From the NCBI RefSeq assembly GCF_014397005.1, contig NZ_JACGWS010000008.1, positions 124,001-188,000 of the forward strand: a DNA stretch of 64,000 nt, in the 5' to 3' direction. Shown here in pieces: positions 50,137 to 61,127 of this stretch (position 1 is the first letter of the stretch; every line of letters starts with the position of its first letter). The DNA comes from Kordia aestuariivivens. GTDB lineage: Bacteria > Bacteroidota > Bacteroidia > Flavobacteriales > Flavobacteriaceae. The notes under the pieces were generated by a model that had not been told where the DNA came from, did not search any database, and saw nothing but the letters and a program-made list of their open reading frames with translations. Position numbers and translations under genes: made by a program.

Positions 50137-52269
50137 ATGGCTAGAGATTTAAAATATACTAGAAACATAGGTATTGCTGCGCATATTGATGCCGGTAAAA
50201 CCACTACGACTGAGCGTGTATTATATTATACAGGTGTAAGTCACAAAATTGGAGAAGTGCATGATGGTGCTGCTACAATGGACTGGATGGAGCAAGAACA
50301 AGAGCGTGGTATTACAATTACGTCTGCTGCTACAACTTGTACATGGCAATTTCCAACTGAAAATGGTGAGCCTACTGCGGATGCAAAAGGATACCATTTT
50401 AATATTATTGATACTCCTGGTCACGTTGATTTTACGGTTGAAGTAAACCGTTCATTACGTGTATTAGATGGTTTAGTTTTCTTATTTAGTGCAGTTGATG
50501 GTGTTGAGCCACAATCTGAAACTAACTGGAGACTTGCTGATAACTATAAAGTACCTAGAATTGGTTTCGTCAATAAAATGGATCGTCAAGGATCTGACTT
50601 TATGATGGTTTGTCGCCAAGTAAAAGAAATGTTAGGTTCAAATGCTGTTCCTATCGTTTTAAACATTGGAGACGAAGAAAACTTCAAAGGTATTGTTGAT
50701 TTAGTAAAAAACAGAGCTATCGTATGGCATGATGCAACTCAAGGGGCAACTTTTGATGTTATTGATATTCCAGAAGATATGAAAGAAGAAGCTCGTAAAT
50801 ATCGTGCACTTTTAATTGAAGAAGTTGCAGGATATGATGAGGATCTTTTAGAAAAATTCATGGAAGATGAAGATTCTATCACAGAAGAAGAAGTGCATGC
50901 TGCGCTTCGTGCTGCTGTAATGGATATGTCTATCATTCCAATGATTTGTGGTTCTGCCTTTAAAAACAAAGGTGTACAGTTCTTATTAGATGCTGTATGT
51001 CGTTACTTGCCTTCTCCTGTAGATAAGGAAGGTATTTTAGGGATGAATCCTGATACAGGAAAAGAAGAATTACGTAAACCAGATATTAAAGAACCGTTTG
51101 CTGCATTGGCATTCAAAATTGCTACTGATCCTTTTGTAGGTCGTTTAGCATTCTTTAGAGCATATTCAGGTCGTTTAGATGCAGGTTCTTATGTATTAAA
51201 CAACCGTTCTGGTAAAAAAGAACGTATTTCTCGTATCTATCAGATGCATGCTAACAAGCAAAACTCAATTGATTATATAGAAGCTGGAGATATTGGAGCT
51301 GCTGTTGGATTTAAATCCATAAAAACAGGAGATACACTTTCAGATGAAAAGCATCCAATTATTTTGGAATCTATGGACTTTCCTGATCCAGTAATTGGTA
51401 TCGCGGTTGAGCCTAAGACGAAAGCGGATGTTGATAAATTAGGAGTTGCTTTGGGTAAATTAGCTGAAGAAGATCCAACGTTTACAGTAAAAACTGATGA
51501 AGCTTCAGGTCAAACTATTATCTCAGGGATGGGAGAGCTTCACTTAGATATTATTGTAGATCGTTTAAGACGTGAATTTAAGGTTGAAGTAAACCAAGGA
51601 GAGCCACAAGTAGAATACAAAGAAGCATTAACGAAAACTGCTAATCACAGAGAAACTTACAAGAAGCAATCTGGTGGACGTGGTAAATTTGGAGATATTG
51701 TTTTCGAAATGGGTCCTGCTGATGATGATTTTGAAGGAACTGGATTACAGTTTATCGATCAAATTAAAGGTGGTCGTATTCCTAAAGAATTTATTCCGTC
51801 TGTTGAAAAAGGGTTCGCTGCAGCAATGCAAAATGGTCCTTTAGCAGGATTTGAAATGGATTCTATGAAGATTGTCTTAAAAGATGGATCTTTCCACGCT
51901 GTGGATTCTGATGCACTTTCATTTGAATTGGCTGCAAAATTAGGGTATAAAGCTGCTGCAAAAGCTGCTGGAGCTGTTATTCTTGAGCCAATCATGAAAA
52001 TGGATGTAGTAACACCAGAAGAAAACATGGGTGATATTGTTGGAGATTTAAACCGTCGTCGTGGTCAAGTGAACGCGATGGATGATAGAGCTGGAGCGAA
52101 AGTTGTAAAAGCTGATGTTCCATTATCTGAAATGTTTGGATATGTAACTACATTAAGAACATTATCATCAGGAAGAGCAACATCAACAATGGAATTTTCA
52201 CATTATGCACAAACACCTTCTAATATTTCAGAAGATGTAATTGCAAAATCTAAAGGTGTAACTGCTTAA
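50137..52269 (+). CDS. fusA: Elongation factor G
   Basis: 710 residues. GTPase motifs: G1 [16 protein letters not shown]3 DTPGHVDF, G4 NKMDRQG and the domain IV/V stretch [20 protein letters not shown]. Drives translocation on the ribosome. Canonical elongation-type domain sequence; no second copy in the window. In this operon no tuf follows, and rpsJ comes directly after by 10 bases. Confidence 0.98.
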   Translation: MARDLKYTRNIGIAAHIDAGKTTTTERVLYYTGVSHKIGEVHDGAATMDWMEQEQERGITITSAATTCTWQFPTENGEPTADAKGYHFNIIDTPGHVDFTVEVNRSLRVLDGLVFLFSAVDGVEPQSETNWRLADNYKVPRIGFVNKMDRQGSDFMMVCRQVKEMLGSNAVPIVLNIGDEENFKGIVDLVKNRAIVWHDATQGATFDVIDIPEDMKEEARKYRALLIEEVAGYDEDLLEKFMEDEDSITEEEVHAALRAAVMDMSIIPMICGSAFKNKGVQFLLDAVCRYLPSPVDKEGILGMNPDTGKEELRKPDIKEPFAALAFKIATDPFVGRLAFFRAYSGRLDAGSYVLNNRSGKKERISRIYQMHANKQNSIDYIEAGDIGAAVGFKSIKTGDTLSDEKHPIILESMDFPDPVIGIAVEPKTKADVDKLGVALGKLAEEDPTFTVKTDEASGQTIISGMGELHLDIIVDRLRREFKVEVNQGEPQVEYKEALTKTANHRETYKKQSGGRGKFGDIVFEMGPADDDFEGTGLQFIDQIKGGRIPKEFIPSVEKGFAAAMQNGPLAGFEMDSMKIVLKDGSFHAVDSDALSFELAAKLGYKAAAKAAGAVILEPIMKMDVVTPEENMGDIVGDLNRRRGQVNAMDDRAGAKVVKADVPLSEMFGYVTTLRTLSSGRATSTMEFSHYAQTPSNISEDVIAKSKGVTA

Positions 52270-52279
52270 AACTAAGAAA

Positions 52280-52585
52280 ATGAGTCAGAAAATTAGAATA
52301 AAATTAAAATCATACGATCATAACTTAGTTGACAAGTCAGCTGAAAAAATCGTAAAAACAGTAAAAACTACTGGAGCTGTAGTAACTGGGCCAATTCCAT
52401 TACCAACGCACAAAAAAATATTTACTGTATTGCGTTCTCCACACGTAAACAAGAAATCAAGAGAGCAATTTCAATTAAGTTCTTACAAGAGACTATTAGA
52501 TATCTATAGTTCTTCTTCAAAGACAATTGATGCACTTATGAAGCTTGAATTACCAAGTGGTGTTGAAGTAGAGATCAAAGTGTGA
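52280..52585 (+). CDS. rpsJ: 30S ribosomal protein S10
   Basis: 101 residues. [20 protein letters not shown] and [20 protein letters not shown] show S10 (NusE), which also works in transcription antitermination. In E. coli it starts the S10 operon; here it follows fusA, and a terminator with hairpins separates it from rplC. Confidence 0.98.
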   Translation: MSQKIRIKLKSYDHNLVDKSAEKIVKTVKTTGAVVTGPIPLPTHKKIFTVLRSPHVNKKSREQFQLSSYKRLLDIYSSSSKTIDALMKLELPSGVEVEIKV

Positions 52586-52594
52586 TCATAAAAA

Positions 52595-52615
52595 ACTAAA
52601 AGGGAATCTTTTAGT
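52595..52615 (+). promoter_or_regulatory. Hairpin in rpsJ-rplC leader
   Basis: ACTAAAAG and CTTTTAGT form a perfect 8-bp stem with a GGAAT loop, 9 bases after rpsJ. Together with the hairpin at 52663-52689 it may control read-through into the S10 operon. Confidence 0.45.
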
Positions 52616-52661
52616 AACATGTCCGGAGCGTTTCGCAAAGGAAAAATGGTAAAAATACATC

Positions 52662-52696
52662 AAACAGGGTTGAAGTATTTAACCCTGTTTTTTTTA
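52662..52696 (+). terminator. Terminator/attenuator between rpsJ and rplC
   Basis: AACAGGGTT, loop GAAGTATTT, AACCCTGTT, then TTTTTTT: a perfect 9-bp stem with a long U tract. It lies within a 156-base gap in an otherwise tightly packed operon, suggesting an attenuator or partial terminator rather than the end of transcription. Confidence 0.8.
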
Positions 52697-52741
52697 GAGC
52701 TTTCAGAAGAAAGCAAATAATAATTAATTAAATTAATAAAT

Positions 52742-53359
52742 ATGTCTGGGTTAATCGGAAAAAAAATCGGCATGACTAGCATCTTTGACGAGAATGGAAA
52801 AAACATTCCATGTACTGTTATTGAAGCTGGACCTTGTGTTGTTACCCAAGTCAGAACCAATGAGGTTGACGGGTATGAAGCTCTTCAACTTGGTTTCGAT
52901 GACAAGGCAGAAAAACGTGCTTCTAAAGCGGCTAATGGTCACTTTAAAAAAGCAGGAACTTCGCCTAAGTATAAAGTCATTGAATTCCAAGGATTTGAGA
53001 AAGAGTATAAATTAGGAGACAGTATCACTGTAGATCACTTTGAAGAAGGTGAATTTGTAGATGTTGCTGGTACTTCTAAAGGTAAAGGATTCCAAGGGGT
53101 TGTTAAGCGTCATGGTTTTGCTGGAGTTGGTCAAGCGACTCACGGTCAGCACAACCGTCTTAGAGCACCAGGATCTATTGGAGCTGCTTCTTACCCTGCA
53201 CGTGTATTCAAAGGAATGCGCATGGCAGGAAGAATGGGTGGAGATAAAGTGAAAGTTCAAAATTTAAGAGTTTTAAAAGTTGTTCCTGAGAAGAACTTGA
53301 TAGTTGTCAAAGGATGTGTTCCTGGGCATAAAAACGCTTATGTAATCGTTCAGAAGTAA
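52742..53359 (+). CDS. rplC: 50S ribosomal protein L3
   Basis: 205 residues. [18 protein letters not shown] and [20 protein letters not shown] are the hallmark blocks, with the methylated-Gln loop at the A-site. Stop TAA overlaps the rplD start (TAATG), implying coupling. Confidence 0.98.
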   Translation: MSGLIGKKIGMTSIFDENGKNIPCTVIEAGPCVVTQVRTNEVDGYEALQLGFDDKAEKRASKAANGHFKKAGTSPKYKVIEFQGFEKEYKLGDSITVDHFEEGEFVDVAGTSKGKGFQGVVKRHGFAGVGQATHGQHNRLRAPGSIGAASYPARVFKGMRMAGRMGGDKVKVQNLRVLKVVPEKNLIVVKGCVPGHKNAYVIVQK

Positions 53360-53988
53360 TGGAAATAGCAGTTTTAGATTTAAACGGAAAAGAAACAGGT
53401 AGAAAGGCAAACCTTTCTGATGCTGTTTACGCTATAGAGCCAAATGATCATGCGGTTTACTTAGATGTGAAGCAATATCTTGCAAATCAAAGACAAGGGA
53501 CGCACAAGGCTAAAGAAAGAGCTGAGATCGTTGGAAGTACTAGAAAGATTAAAAAACAAAAAGGTACAGGTACGGCGAGAGCAGGTAGTATTAAAAACCC
53601 ATTATTCAAAGGTGGAGGTAGAGTTTTTGGTCCAAGACCAAGAAGTTACTCTCAGAAATTGAATAAAAATGTAAAGAGATTAGCTAGAAAATCAGCACTT
53701 GCATTAAAGGCAAAAAGTGAGTCTATCATCGTAGTTGAAGACTTTAATTTTGACACTGCTAAAACTAAAAATTTCATCAATGTATTGAAAGCTTTAGGGT
53801 TAGATAGTAAAAAATCGCTATTTGTGTTGGGTGATTCAAATAATAATGTATATTTGTCGTCACGTAATTTGAAAACCTCTGAGGTTTTAACTAGCTCAGA
53901 ATTAAGCACTTACAAAATAATAAACGCAAATAGCGTTGTTCTCTTTGAAGGTGCATTAGAAGGAATTGAGTCAAATTTAAGTAAATAA
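53359..53988 (+). CDS. rplD: 50S ribosomal protein L4
   Basis: 209 residues. KQKGTGTARAGSIKNPLFKG is the classical L4 extended loop that lines the exit tunnel. In E. coli L4 represses the S10 operon. It overlaps the rplC stop by one base. Confidence 0.98.
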   Translation: MEIAVLDLNGKETGRKANLSDAVYAIEPNDHAVYLDVKQYLANQRQGTHKAKERAEIVGSTRKIKKQKGTGTARAGSIKNPLFKGGGRVFGPRPRSYSQKLNKNVKRLARKSALALKAKSESIIVVEDFNFDTAKTKNFINVLKALGLDSKKSLFVLGDSNNNVYLSSRNLKTSEVLTSSELSTYKIINANSVVLFEGALEGIESNLSK

Positions 53989-53996
53989 GAAACCAA

Positions 53997-54287
53997 ATGA
54001 GCATCTTAATAAAGCCAGTTGTAACTGAAAAAGCTACCGCTGATAGTGAGTTAAATAATCGTTATACTTTTTTAGTGAATGTAAAAGCTAATAAAGTTGA
54101 GATTAAGAAAGCTATAGAGGCTACTTATGGGGTTTCTGTAGATAAAGTTCGTACTATGAATTACGGACCTGATAGAAAAGTACGCTTCACCAAAACTGGA
54201 ATTCAGCATGGTAAGACTAACGCAACGAAAAAAGCAATAGTCGATGTAGCGGATGGAGATATTATTGATTTTTATAGCAATATATAA
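53997..54287 (+). CDS. rplW: 50S ribosomal protein L23
   Basis: 96 residues. MSILIKPVVTEKATADSE and YTFLVNVKANKVEIKKAIEA identify L23, at the tunnel exit where trigger factor and SRP dock. Standard place after rplD. Confidence 0.97.
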   Translation: MSILIKPVVTEKATADSELNNRYTFLVNVKANKVEIKKAIEATYGVSVDKVRTMNYGPDRKVRFTKTGIQHGKTNATKKAIVDVADGDIIDFYSNI

Positions 54288-54300
54288 GTAAAGACAAAAA

Positions 54301-55125
54301 ATGTCAGTAAGAAAATTAAAACCAATTACACCAGCTCAGCGTTTTAGAGTAGTCAATGGATTCGATGCCATTACTACTGACAAGCCGGAAAAGAGTTTAC
54401 TCGTACCGAAAAAGAGGTCTGGTGGTAGAAACAATCAAGGGAAAATGACCATGCGTTACATCGGAGGTGGTCATAAGAAAAGATATCGTATTATCGATTT
54501 CAAACGAGATAGAAAAGATCTTCCTGCAGAAGTGAAAACTATTGAGTATGATCCAAATAGAACGGCTTTTATCGCATTAGTTCAGTATGCTGATGGTGAA
54601 AAGCGTTATATCATAGCTCAAAACGGTTTAAAAGTAGGTCAGTCTGTTATTTCGGGAGACAAAGTTGCTCCAGAAATTGGAAACACGATGCCTTTAACTA
54701 GTATTCCTTTGGGAACTATTATTTCTTGTGTAGAATTACGTCCAGGACAAGGAGCTGTTATGGCTCGTAGTGCTGGTGCTTTCGCTCAATTAATGGCACG
54801 TGATGGAAAGTATGCTACAATTAAATTACCTTCTGGTGAAACTAGAATTGTAATGGCAAATTGTTTAGCTACAATCGGGGCTATTTCTAACTCTGATCAT
54901 CAATTGTTAGTATCTGGTAAGGCAGGTAGAACAAGATGGTTAGGAAGAAGATCTAGAACTAGACCAGTAGTGATGAACCCTGTTGATCACCCAATGGGTG
55001 GTGGAGAAGGTAAATCTTCTGGAGGTCATCCAAGATCAAGAAACGGAATACCTGCTAAAGGATACCGTACTAGATCTAAGACGAAAGCGAGTAATAAGTA
55101 TATCATTGAACGTAGAAAGAAATAA
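54301..55125 (+). CDS. rplB: 50S ribosomal protein L2
   Basis: 274 residues. [20 protein letters not shown] and the catalytic-centre region [20 protein letters not shown] are diagnostic. Needed for subunit association and peptidyl-transferase assembly. Followed by rpsS after 3 bases. Confidence 0.98.
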   Translation: MSVRKLKPITPAQRFRVVNGFDAITTDKPEKSLLVPKKRSGGRNNQGKMTMRYIGGGHKKRYRIIDFKRDRKDLPAEVKTIEYDPNRTAFIALVQYADGEKRYIIAQNGLKVGQSVISGDKVAPEIGNTMPLTSIPLGTIISCVELRPGQGAVMARSAGAFAQLMARDGKYATIKLPSGETRIVMANCLATIGAISNSDHQLLVSGKAGRTRWLGRRSRTRPVVMNPVDHPMGGGEGKSSGGHPRSRNGIPAKGYRTRSKTKASNKYIIERRKK

Positions 55126-55128
55126 GAC

Positions 55129-55407
55129 ATGGCTAGATCATTAAAAAAAGGACCTTACGTTCACCATAGTTTAGATAAAAAAGTTCAGCAAAATGTTGAG
55201 TCAGGAAAGAAAGCCGTGATCAAAACTTGGTCAAGAGCATCTATGATTACTCCAGATTTCGTTGGACAAACTATTGCTGTGCACAACGGTCGTCAGTTTG
55301 TTCCTGTATATGTTACAGAAAACATGGTAGGACATAAGTTAGGAGAATTTTCACCAACAAGATCATTTAGAGGTCATGCAGGTGCGAAAAATAAAGGAAA
55401 AAAATAA
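55129..55407 (+). CDS. rpsS: 30S ribosomal protein S19
   Basis: 92 residues. [19 protein letters not shown] and [20 protein letters not shown], ending [11 protein letters not shown], are typical S19; the protein binds the 30S head with S13. Confidence 0.98.
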   Translation: MARSLKKGPYVHHSLDKKVQQNVESGKKAVIKTWSRASMITPDFVGQTIAVHNGRQFVPVYVTENMVGHKLGEFSPTRSFRGHAGAKNKGKK

Positions 55408-55416
55408 TAAGAAGCT

Positions 55417-55824
55417 ATGGGAGTTCGTAAAAGAGAAAGAGCAGAGCAAATCAAAGAGGCTAAGAAAAGCATAGCCTTTGCAAAGTTGAATAACTGCCCT
55501 ACTTCACCAAGAAAAATGCGCTTAGTTGCGGATTTAGTAAGAGGTGTTAAAGTAGAAAAAGCGCTTCATATATTGAAATTCAGTCAAAAAGAAGCATCAC
55601 GTCGTTTAGAAAAATTGTTATTGTCTGCTATCGCAAACTGGCAAGCTAAAAACGAAGATGCAAGTGTTGAAGATGCTGAATTATTTGTAAAAGAGATCAG
55701 AGTTGATGGTGGAAGTATGTTAAAAAGACTTCGCCCAGCTCCACAAGGTCGTGCTCATAGAATAAGAAAACGTTCCAACCATGTTACATTGGTTTTAGGA
55801 GCTAATAATAATACACAAAGTTAA
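55417..55824 (+). CDS. rplV: 50S ribosomal protein L22
   Basis: 135 residues. [20 protein letters not shown] and the tunnel loop [20 protein letters not shown]-like stretch ([20 protein letters not shown]) identify L22, with N- and C-terminal short extensions relative to E. coli. Confidence 0.97.
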   Translation: MGVRKRERAEQIKEAKKSIAFAKLNNCPTSPRKMRLVADLVRGVKVEKALHILKFSQKEASRRLEKLLLSAIANWQAKNEDASVEDAELFVKEIRVDGGSMLKRLRPAPQGRAHRIRKRSNHVTLVLGANNNTQS

Positions 55825-55831
55825 GATAGAT

Positions 55832-56557
55832 ATGGGACAAAAGACAAATCCAATCGGAAATCGCCTTGGTATCATCAGAGGATGGGAATCTAACTGGTAC
55901 GGAGGTAATGACTATGGTGATAAACTTGCTGAGGACGATAAAATCAGAAAGTATATCCATGCTCGTTTATCTAAAGCTAGTGTTTCTAGAGTAATCATCG
56001 AGCGTACGCTTAAACTTGTAACCGTTACTATCACGACGGCTCGCCCAGGTATCATTATTGGTAAGGGTGGTCAAGAGGTAGACAAGTTAAAAGAAGAGCT
56101 TAAGAAGATTACTGGTAAAGAAGTACAGATCAATATCTTTGAAATTAAGAGACCTGAACTTGATGCAAACTTAGTTGCAGCTAGTATTGCTCGTCAAATC
56201 GAAAACAGAATTTCGTACAGAAGAGCAATCAAAATGGCAATTGCCGCTGCAATGCGTATGAATGCTGAAGGTATTAAAGTGCAAATTTCTGGACGTTTAA
56301 ACGGAGCAGAAATGGCACGATCAGAATCTTATAAAGATGGTCGTATTCCTTTATCAACTTTCAGAGCAGACATCGATTATACACTTCACGAAGCTCATAC
56401 TACTTACGGTAGATTGGGAGTTAAAGTGTGGATCATGAAAGGTGAGGTTTATGGAAAAAGAGAATTATCTCCATTAGTAGGGATGGCTAAAAAGCAATCA
56501 GGAAAAGGTGGAAATAATAATTCTGGTGGAAAAGGAAAACCTCGTCGTAGAAAGTAA
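55832..56557 (+). CDS. rpsC: 30S ribosomal protein S3
   Basis: 241 residues. [20 protein letters not shown] and the KH domain [19 protein letters not shown]; the C-terminal half has [23 protein letters not shown] Gly/Lys/Asn-rich tail ([18 protein letters not shown]) ends it. Functions at the mRNA entry, helicase site. Confidence 0.98.
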   Translation: MGQKTNPIGNRLGIIRGWESNWYGGNDYGDKLAEDDKIRKYIHARLSKASVSRVIIERTLKLVTVTITTARPGIIIGKGGQEVDKLKEELKKITGKEVQINIFEIKRPELDANLVAASIARQIENRISYRRAIKMAIAAAMRMNAEGIKVQISGRLNGAEMARSESYKDGRIPLSTFRADIDYTLHEAHTTYGRLGVKVWIMKGEVYGKRELSPLVGMAKKQSGKGGNNNSGGKGKPRRRK

Positions 56558-56577
56558 TTTTTTAAAGTAAAGAAAAA

Positions 56578-56997
56578 ATGTTACAGCCAAAAAGAACAAA
56601 ATATCGTAAAGTACAGAAAGGGCGTATGAAAGGGAACTCTGGAAGAGGTCACTTACTTTCTAACGGTATGTTTGGTATTAAATCATTAGATGCAAATTTC
56701 TTGACATCTCGTCAAATTGAAGCAGCCCGTGTAGCGGCAACTCGTTTCATGAAAAGAGAAGGTCAATTATGGATCAAGATTTTTCCAGACAAGCCAATTA
56801 CAAAGAAGCCGCTTGAAGTACGTATGGGTAAAGGTAAAGGTGCTCCAGAATACTGGGCAGCTGTTGTAAAACCTGGAAGAATTATTTTTGAAGTAGGTGG
56901 AGTTCCTATTGATGTTGCTAAAGAAGCATTGCGCTTAGCAGCTCAAAAATTACCAGTTAAAACTAAGTTTATTGTAGCTCGAGATTTCGAGGCTTAA
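56578..56997 (+). CDS. rplP: 50S ribosomal protein L16
   Basis: 139 residues. [20 protein letters not shown] and [20 protein letters not shown] are diagnostic L16 blocks; it contacts the A-site tRNA. Confidence 0.98.
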   Translation: MLQPKRTKYRKVQKGRMKGNSGRGHLLSNGMFGIKSLDANFLTSRQIEAARVAATRFMKREGQLWIKIFPDKPITKKPLEVRMGKGKGAPEYWAAVVKPGRIIFEVGGVPIDVAKEALRLAAQKLPVKTKFIVARDFEA

Positions 56998-57009
56998 TTT
57001 TTATAAGTT

Positions 57010-57201
57010 ATGAAACAATCAGAAATTAAAGAATTATCTGTAGCTGAGTTGCAAGAAAAACTAAAGGAGTTTAAAAAGAGTTATGCTGACTTAAAAATGG
57101 CAAATTCTATATCTCCTTTAGATAATCCAATTCAGTTGCGTTCCGTAAGAAGAACAGTTGCTAGAGTAGCTACTGAACTAACTAAAAGAGAATTGCAATA
57201 A
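57010..57201 (+). CDS. rpmC: 50S ribosomal protein L29
   Basis: 63 residues, two helices: MKQSEIKELSVAELQEKLKE and VRRTVARVATELTKREL. Standard position between rplP and rpsQ; the normal length is 60-70. Confidence 0.95.
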   Translation: MKQSEIKELSVAELQEKLKEFKKSYADLKMANSISPLDNPIQLRSVRRTVARVATELTKRELQ

Positions 57202-57219
57202 ATTGAATTCTACTGACAG

Positions 57220-57477
57220 ATGGAAAAAAGAAATTTAAGAAAAGAGAGAATAGGTGTTGTTACTAGTAATAAAATGACGAAATCAATTGTGGTTTCTGAA
57301 GTTAAAAGAGTAAAGCATGCTATGTACGGTAAGTTCGTGTTAAAAACAAAGAAATATGTTGCGCACGACGAAAAGAACGATTGTAACATTGGTGATACAG
57401 TAAAAATAATGGAAACACGTCCATTGAGTAAAACCAAATGTTGGAGATTAGTTGAAATCATTGATAGAGCTAAATAA
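57220..57477 (+). CDS. rpsQ: 30S ribosomal protein S17
   Basis: 85 residues. [19 protein letters not shown], then [20 protein letters not shown] and [14 protein letters not shown], the OB-fold pattern of S17. Ends 2 bases before rplN. Confidence 0.96.
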   Translation: MEKRNLRKERIGVVTSNKMTKSIVVSEVKRVKHAMYGKFVLKTKKYVAHDEKNDCNIGDTVKIMETRPLSKTKCWRLVEIIDRAK

Positions 57478-57479
57478 TT

Positions 57480-57848
57480 ATGTTACAACAAGAATCAAGA
57501 TTAAAAGTAGCAGATAACACGGGAGCTAAAGAAGTTTTAACTATTCGTGTTCTAGGTGGAACGAAAAGACGATACGCTTCAGTAGGAGATAAAATTGTTG
57601 TAACTGTTAAGGATGCAACTCCCAATGGAAGTGTTAAGAAAGGACAAGTTTCTACAGCAGTTGTTGTACGTACTAAGAAAGAAGTAAGACGACCTGATGG
57701 ATCTTACATAAGATTCGATGATAACGCATGTGTTCTTTTAAACCCAACAGGGGAAATGAGAGGAACTCGTGTTTTCGGACCGGTCGCTAGAGAACTTCGT
57801 GATAAGCAATTCATGAAAATTGTATCATTAGCACCAGAGGTGCTTTAA
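57480..57848 (+). CDS. rplN: 50S ribosomal protein L14
   Basis: 122 residues. [20 protein letters not shown] and [20 protein letters not shown], plus [13 protein letters not shown], are conserved L14 blocks; L14 binds the 30S interface and L19. Confidence 0.98.
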   Translation: MLQQESRLKVADNTGAKEVLTIRVLGGTKRRYASVGDKIVVTVKDATPNGSVKKGQVSTAVVVRTKKEVRRPDGSYIRFDDNACVLLNPTGEMRGTRVFGPVARELRDKQFMKIVSLAPEVL

Positions 57849-57861
57849 TACATTGTTTAAG

Positions 57862-58173
57862 ATGACAAAACTAAAGATAAAATCAGGAGATACAGTAAAA
57901 GTAATAGCTGGAGATCATAAAGGATCAGAAGGTAAAGTGCTAACTGTACTTCGTGAAAAAAACAAAGCGATTGTTGAAGGAGTAAATATGGTATCTAAGC
58001 ATCAAAAGCCTAGTGCTCAAAACCCTCAAGGTGGAATCGTTAAAAAGGAAGCGCCTATCCAAATTTCTAACTTATCTTTGTTGACTTCAAAAGGAGAAAC
58101 AACAAGAGTAGGTTACAGAATGGAAGGAGACAAGAAAGTAAGGTTTTCTAAAAAATCTAATGAAGTATTATAG
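57862..58173 (+). CDS. rplX: 50S ribosomal protein L24
   Basis: 103 residues from ATG 57862; a TTG at 57853 would add three residues. [20 protein letters not shown] is the KOW motif and [20 protein letters not shown] the next conserved block. Nucleates 50S assembly. Confidence 0.96.
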   Translation: MTKLKIKSGDTVKVIAGDHKGSEGKVLTVLREKNKAIVEGVNMVSKHQKPSAQNPQGGIVKKEAPIQISNLSLLTSKGETTRVGYRMEGDKKVRFSKKSNEVL

Positions 58174-58175
58174 TT

Positions 58176-58727
58176 ATGGCTTATATTCCAAGATTAAAAC
58201 AAGAGTACAAGGATAGAGTTATCCAAGCTCTTACAGAAGAATTCGGTTACAATAACGTAATGCAAGTACCAAAACTTGAAAAAATTGTTTTAAGTAGAGG
58301 TGTTGGTGGAGCAGTAGCTGACAAGAAGTTAATTGACCACGCTCTTGAAGAGTTTGGGAAAATTACAGGACAAAAAGCTATTCCTACAATGTCTAAAAAG
58401 GATGTTGCAACTTTCAAATTACGTAAAGGAATGCCAATTGGTGTGAAAGTTACGTTAAGAGGAGAGCAGATGTACGAATTCCTAGATAGATTAGCTACTT
58501 CAGCCTTACCTCGTGTAAGAGATTTTGGTGGGATCAAAGCAAATGGTTTTGATGGAAGAGGTAATTATAACTTAGGAATTACTGAGCAAATTATCTTTCC
58601 AGAAATAAATATCGATAAAGTAAATAGAATTGCTGGAATGGATATTACATTTGTAACTTCTGCGTCAACAGACAAAGAAGCTAAATCATTATTAACTGAA
58701 CTAGGATTACCTTTTAAAAAGAACTAA
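58176..58727 (+). CDS. rplE: 50S ribosomal protein L5
   Basis: 183 residues. [40 protein letters not shown] and [20 protein letters not shown] identify L5, which binds 5S rRNA and the P-site tRNA. Confidence 0.98.
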   Translation: MAYIPRLKQEYKDRVIQALTEEFGYNNVMQVPKLEKIVLSRGVGGAVADKKLIDHALEEFGKITGQKAIPTMSKKDVATFKLRKGMPIGVKVTLRGEQMYEFLDRLATSALPRVRDFGGIKANGFDGRGNYNLGITEQIIFPEINIDKVNRIAGMDITFVTSASTDKEAKSLLTELGLPFKKN

Positions 58728-58729
58728 TT

Positions 58730-58999
58730 ATGGCTAAAGAATCAATGAAAGCCCGCGAGGTGAAAAGAGCAAAAACGGTTGCTAAATATGCTGAGAAAAG
58801 GAAAGCTTTGAAAGAAGCTGGAGATTACGAAGGATTACAAAAGTTACCAAAAAATGCTTCTCCAATTCGTATGCATAATCGTTGCAAACTTACAGGTAGA
58901 CCAAAAGGGTATATGCGCCAATTCGGTCTTTCTCGTGTAATGTTTAGAGAAATGGCCAACAAAGGGTTAATTCCTGGAGTTAGAAAGGCAAGTTGGTAA
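58730..58999 (+). CDS. rpsN: 30S ribosomal protein S14
   Basis: 89 residues. [20 protein letters not shown] and [10 protein letters not shown] are diagnostic. The N-terminal zinc Cys pairs of the short form are absent, so this is the longer zinc-free S14. Confidence 0.97.
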   Translation: MAKESMKAREVKRAKTVAKYAEKRKALKEAGDYEGLQKLPKNASPIRMHNRCKLTGRPKGYMRQFGLSRVMFREMANKGLIPGVRKASW

Positions 59000-59066
59000 A
59001 ATTATAAACTGGTTTCAGGTTCAATGCTAAAGTAGTATTGAAAACCAAAACCGCAAATAAATAAGT

Positions 59067-59465
59067 ATGTATACAGATCCAATAGCGGATTATTTAACTA
59101 GGGTTAGAAACGCTAGTAGTGCAGGACACAGAGTTGTGGAGATTCCAGCTTCAAAACTTAAGAAAGAAATTACGAAGATCTTGTTTGATCAAGGATTTAT
59201 CTTAAGTTACAAGTTTGAAGATTCAAAAGTTCAAGGAAGCATCAAAATCGCTTTAAAATACGATAAGATGACCAAAGACCCTGTAATCAAGAAAATTCAA
59301 AGAATCAGTACGCCAGGTTTACGTCAGTATGCTGGAGCAAACGAACTTCCAAGAGTATTAAACGGATTGGGAATTGCAATCGTATCTACTTCTCACGGAG
59401 TAATGACAGGAAAGCAAGCTCAACGTGAAAATGTTGGTGGAGAGGTTTTATGTTACGTTTACTAA
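59067..59465 (+). CDS. rpsH: 30S ribosomal protein S8
   Basis: 132 residues. YTDPIADYLTRVRNASSAGH and the C-terminal GIAIVSTSHGVMTGKQAQRE, VGGEVLCYVY are typical S8; it binds 16S h21 and represses the spc operon in E. coli. A 67-base gap precedes it. Confidence 0.98.
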   Translation: MYTDPIADYLTRVRNASSAGHRVVEIPASKLKKEITKILFDQGFILSYKFEDSKVQGSIKIALKYDKMTKDPVIKKIQRISTPGLRQYAGANELPRVLNGLGIAIVSTSHGVMTGKQAQRENVGGEVLCYVY

Positions 59466-59483
59466 TTAAAAAGACTAACGGAA

Positions 59484-60026
59484 ATGTCAAGAATAGGTAA
59501 AAACCCAGTAAGTATTCCAGCAGGAGTTACTGTAGATATAAAAGAAGGTCAAGTAACCGTAAAAGGTAAGCTAGGAGAGTTGACACAACAAGTTGATGGT
59601 ATTACTGTCAAACAAGAAGAAGGTCAATTAGTACTAGAGCGTCCATCTGAAAGCAAAGATCATAGAGCAAAACACGGTCTATATAGAGCATTACTTAACA
59701 ACATGGTTGAAGGTGTCTCTAAAGGGTTTACAAAAGAATTAGAACTAGTTGGAGTAGGTTACAGAGCAAGTAATCAAGGACAAAGACTAGAATTAGCTTT
59801 AGGATTTTCTCACAATATTGTACTCAACCTAGCTCCAGAAGTAAAAGTTGAAACAGTATCTGAAAAAGGAAAAAACCCAATTATAAAATTAACTTCTTAC
59901 GACAAGCAATTGGTTGGACAAGTAGCGGCTAAAATCCGTGCGTTCCGTAGACCAGAACCTTACAAAGGAAAAGGAGTTAAGTTCGTTGGAGAAGTATTAA
60001 GAAGAAAAGCAGGTAAATCAGCTTAA
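59484..60026 (+). CDS. rplF: 50S ribosomal protein L6
   Basis: 180 residues. SRIGKNPVSIPAGVTVDIKE and KIRAFRRPEPYKGKGVKFVG are the family blocks; L6 sits near the factor-binding stalk base. Confidence 0.98.
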   Translation: MSRIGKNPVSIPAGVTVDIKEGQVTVKGKLGELTQQVDGITVKQEEGQLVLERPSESKDHRAKHGLYRALLNNMVEGVSKGFTKELELVGVGYRASNQGQRLELALGFSHNIVLNLAPEVKVETVSEKGKNPIIKLTSYDKQLVGQVAAKIRAFRRPEPYKGKGVKFVGEVLRRKAGKSA

Positions 60027-60035
60027 TAATTAATT

Positions 60036-60389
60036 ATGGGATTATCAAAGACTGAAAGAAGACAGAGAATCAAAAACAGAATTAGAAAAATCGTTGGCGG
60101 TACAGAAGCTAGACCAAGATTATCTGTTTTTAGAAGTAATAAAGAAATTTATGCTCAGATCATTAATGATGTAGATGGTAAAACAATTGCCGCAGCATCA
60201 TCAAGAGATAAAGACATCAAATCAGATGGGTCAAAAACAGAAGTTGCTGCCTTAGTAGGGAAGTCAATTGCTGAAAAAGCCTTAAAAGCTGGAATTGAAA
60301 CAATCTCGTTTGATCGAGGTGGATATTTATACCACGGAAGAGTAAAATCATTAGCAGAAGGTGCTAGAGAAGGAGGACTTAAATTCTAA
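60036..60389 (+). CDS. rplR: 50S ribosomal protein L18
   Basis: 117 residues. [40 protein letters not shown] and [20 protein letters not shown] are L18; it carries 5S rRNA into the 50S with L5. Confidence 0.98.
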   Translation: MGLSKTERRQRIKNRIRKIVGGTEARPRLSVFRSNKEIYAQIINDVDGKTIAAASSRDKDIKSDGSKTEVAALVGKSIAEKALKAGIETISFDRGGYLYHGRVKSLAEGAREGGLKF

Positions 60390-60395
60390 GAAACT

Positions 60396-60920
60396 ATGTA
60401 TCAGAAATACAAAAACGCAGAATTAGTAAAGCCAAGTGGATTAGAATTAAAAGATCGTTTGGTAGGAGTACAACGTGTAACTAAAGTAACTAAAGGTGGT
60501 AGAGCTTTTGGTTTCTCAGCGATCGTAGTAGTTGGAGATGAAAACGGTGTTGTAGGACACGGTTTAGGTAAATCAAAAGACGTTGCTACAGCAATTGCAA
60601 AAGCGATTGAAGATGCTAAGAAAAATTTAGTGCGTATACCTTTGCAAAAAGGTACTGTACCACACGAACAAAAAGGTAAATTCGGTGGAGCAAGAGTATA
60701 TATTCAACCAGCATCTTCCGGTACGGGAGTTATTGCAGGTGGAGCTGTACGTGCAGTATTAGAAGCTGTCGGAGTTCACAACGTATTATCTAAGTCTCAA
60801 GGATCATCTAACCCGCACAACGTAGTAAAAACAACATTTGATGCTTTATTACAATTAAGAGATGCTGGTGTTGTTGCAAAACAAAGAGGAATTTCTTTAG
60901 AAAAAGTATTTAAAGGATAA
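60396..60920 (+). CDS. rpsE: 30S ribosomal protein S5
   Basis: 174 residues. [20 protein letters not shown] and [20 protein letters not shown] are conserved; the C-terminal half holds [20 protein letters not shown]. Important for fidelity and mRNA entry. Confidence 0.98.
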   Translation: MYQKYKNAELVKPSGLELKDRLVGVQRVTKVTKGGRAFGFSAIVVVGDENGVVGHGLGKSKDVATAIAKAIEDAKKNLVRIPLQKGTVPHEQKGKFGGARVYIQPASSGTGVIAGGAVRAVLEAVGVHNVLSKSQGSSNPHNVVKTTFDALLQLRDAGVVAKQRGISLEKVFKG

Positions 60921-60932
60921 ATCAAGGATAAA

Positions 60933-61112
60933 ATGGCAAAAATCAAAGTAAAACAGGTAAGAAGCAAAATTAGTCGTCCTCAGAATCAAAAGAGAACGCT
61001 AGAAGCGCTTGGTCTTAAAAAGATCGGTCAGGTTGTAGAACACGAAGCTACACCAAACATCCTTGGAATGGTAAATAAAGTTAAACATTTAGTTTCTGTC
61101 GAAGAAGCTTAA
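60933..61112 (+). CDS. rpmD: 50S ribosomal protein L30
   Basis: 59 residues, too short for common length cut-offs but in its normal place between rpsE and rplO. AKIKVKQVRSKISRPQNQKR, then LEALGLKKIGQVVEHEATPN and ILGMVNKVKHLVSVEE match L30, including the GLKKIG turn. Confidence 0.95.
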   Translation: MAKIKVKQVRSKISRPQNQKRTLEALGLKKIGQVVEHEATPNILGMVNKVKHLVSVEEA

Positions 61113-61127
61113 AAATAACAACTAGTT

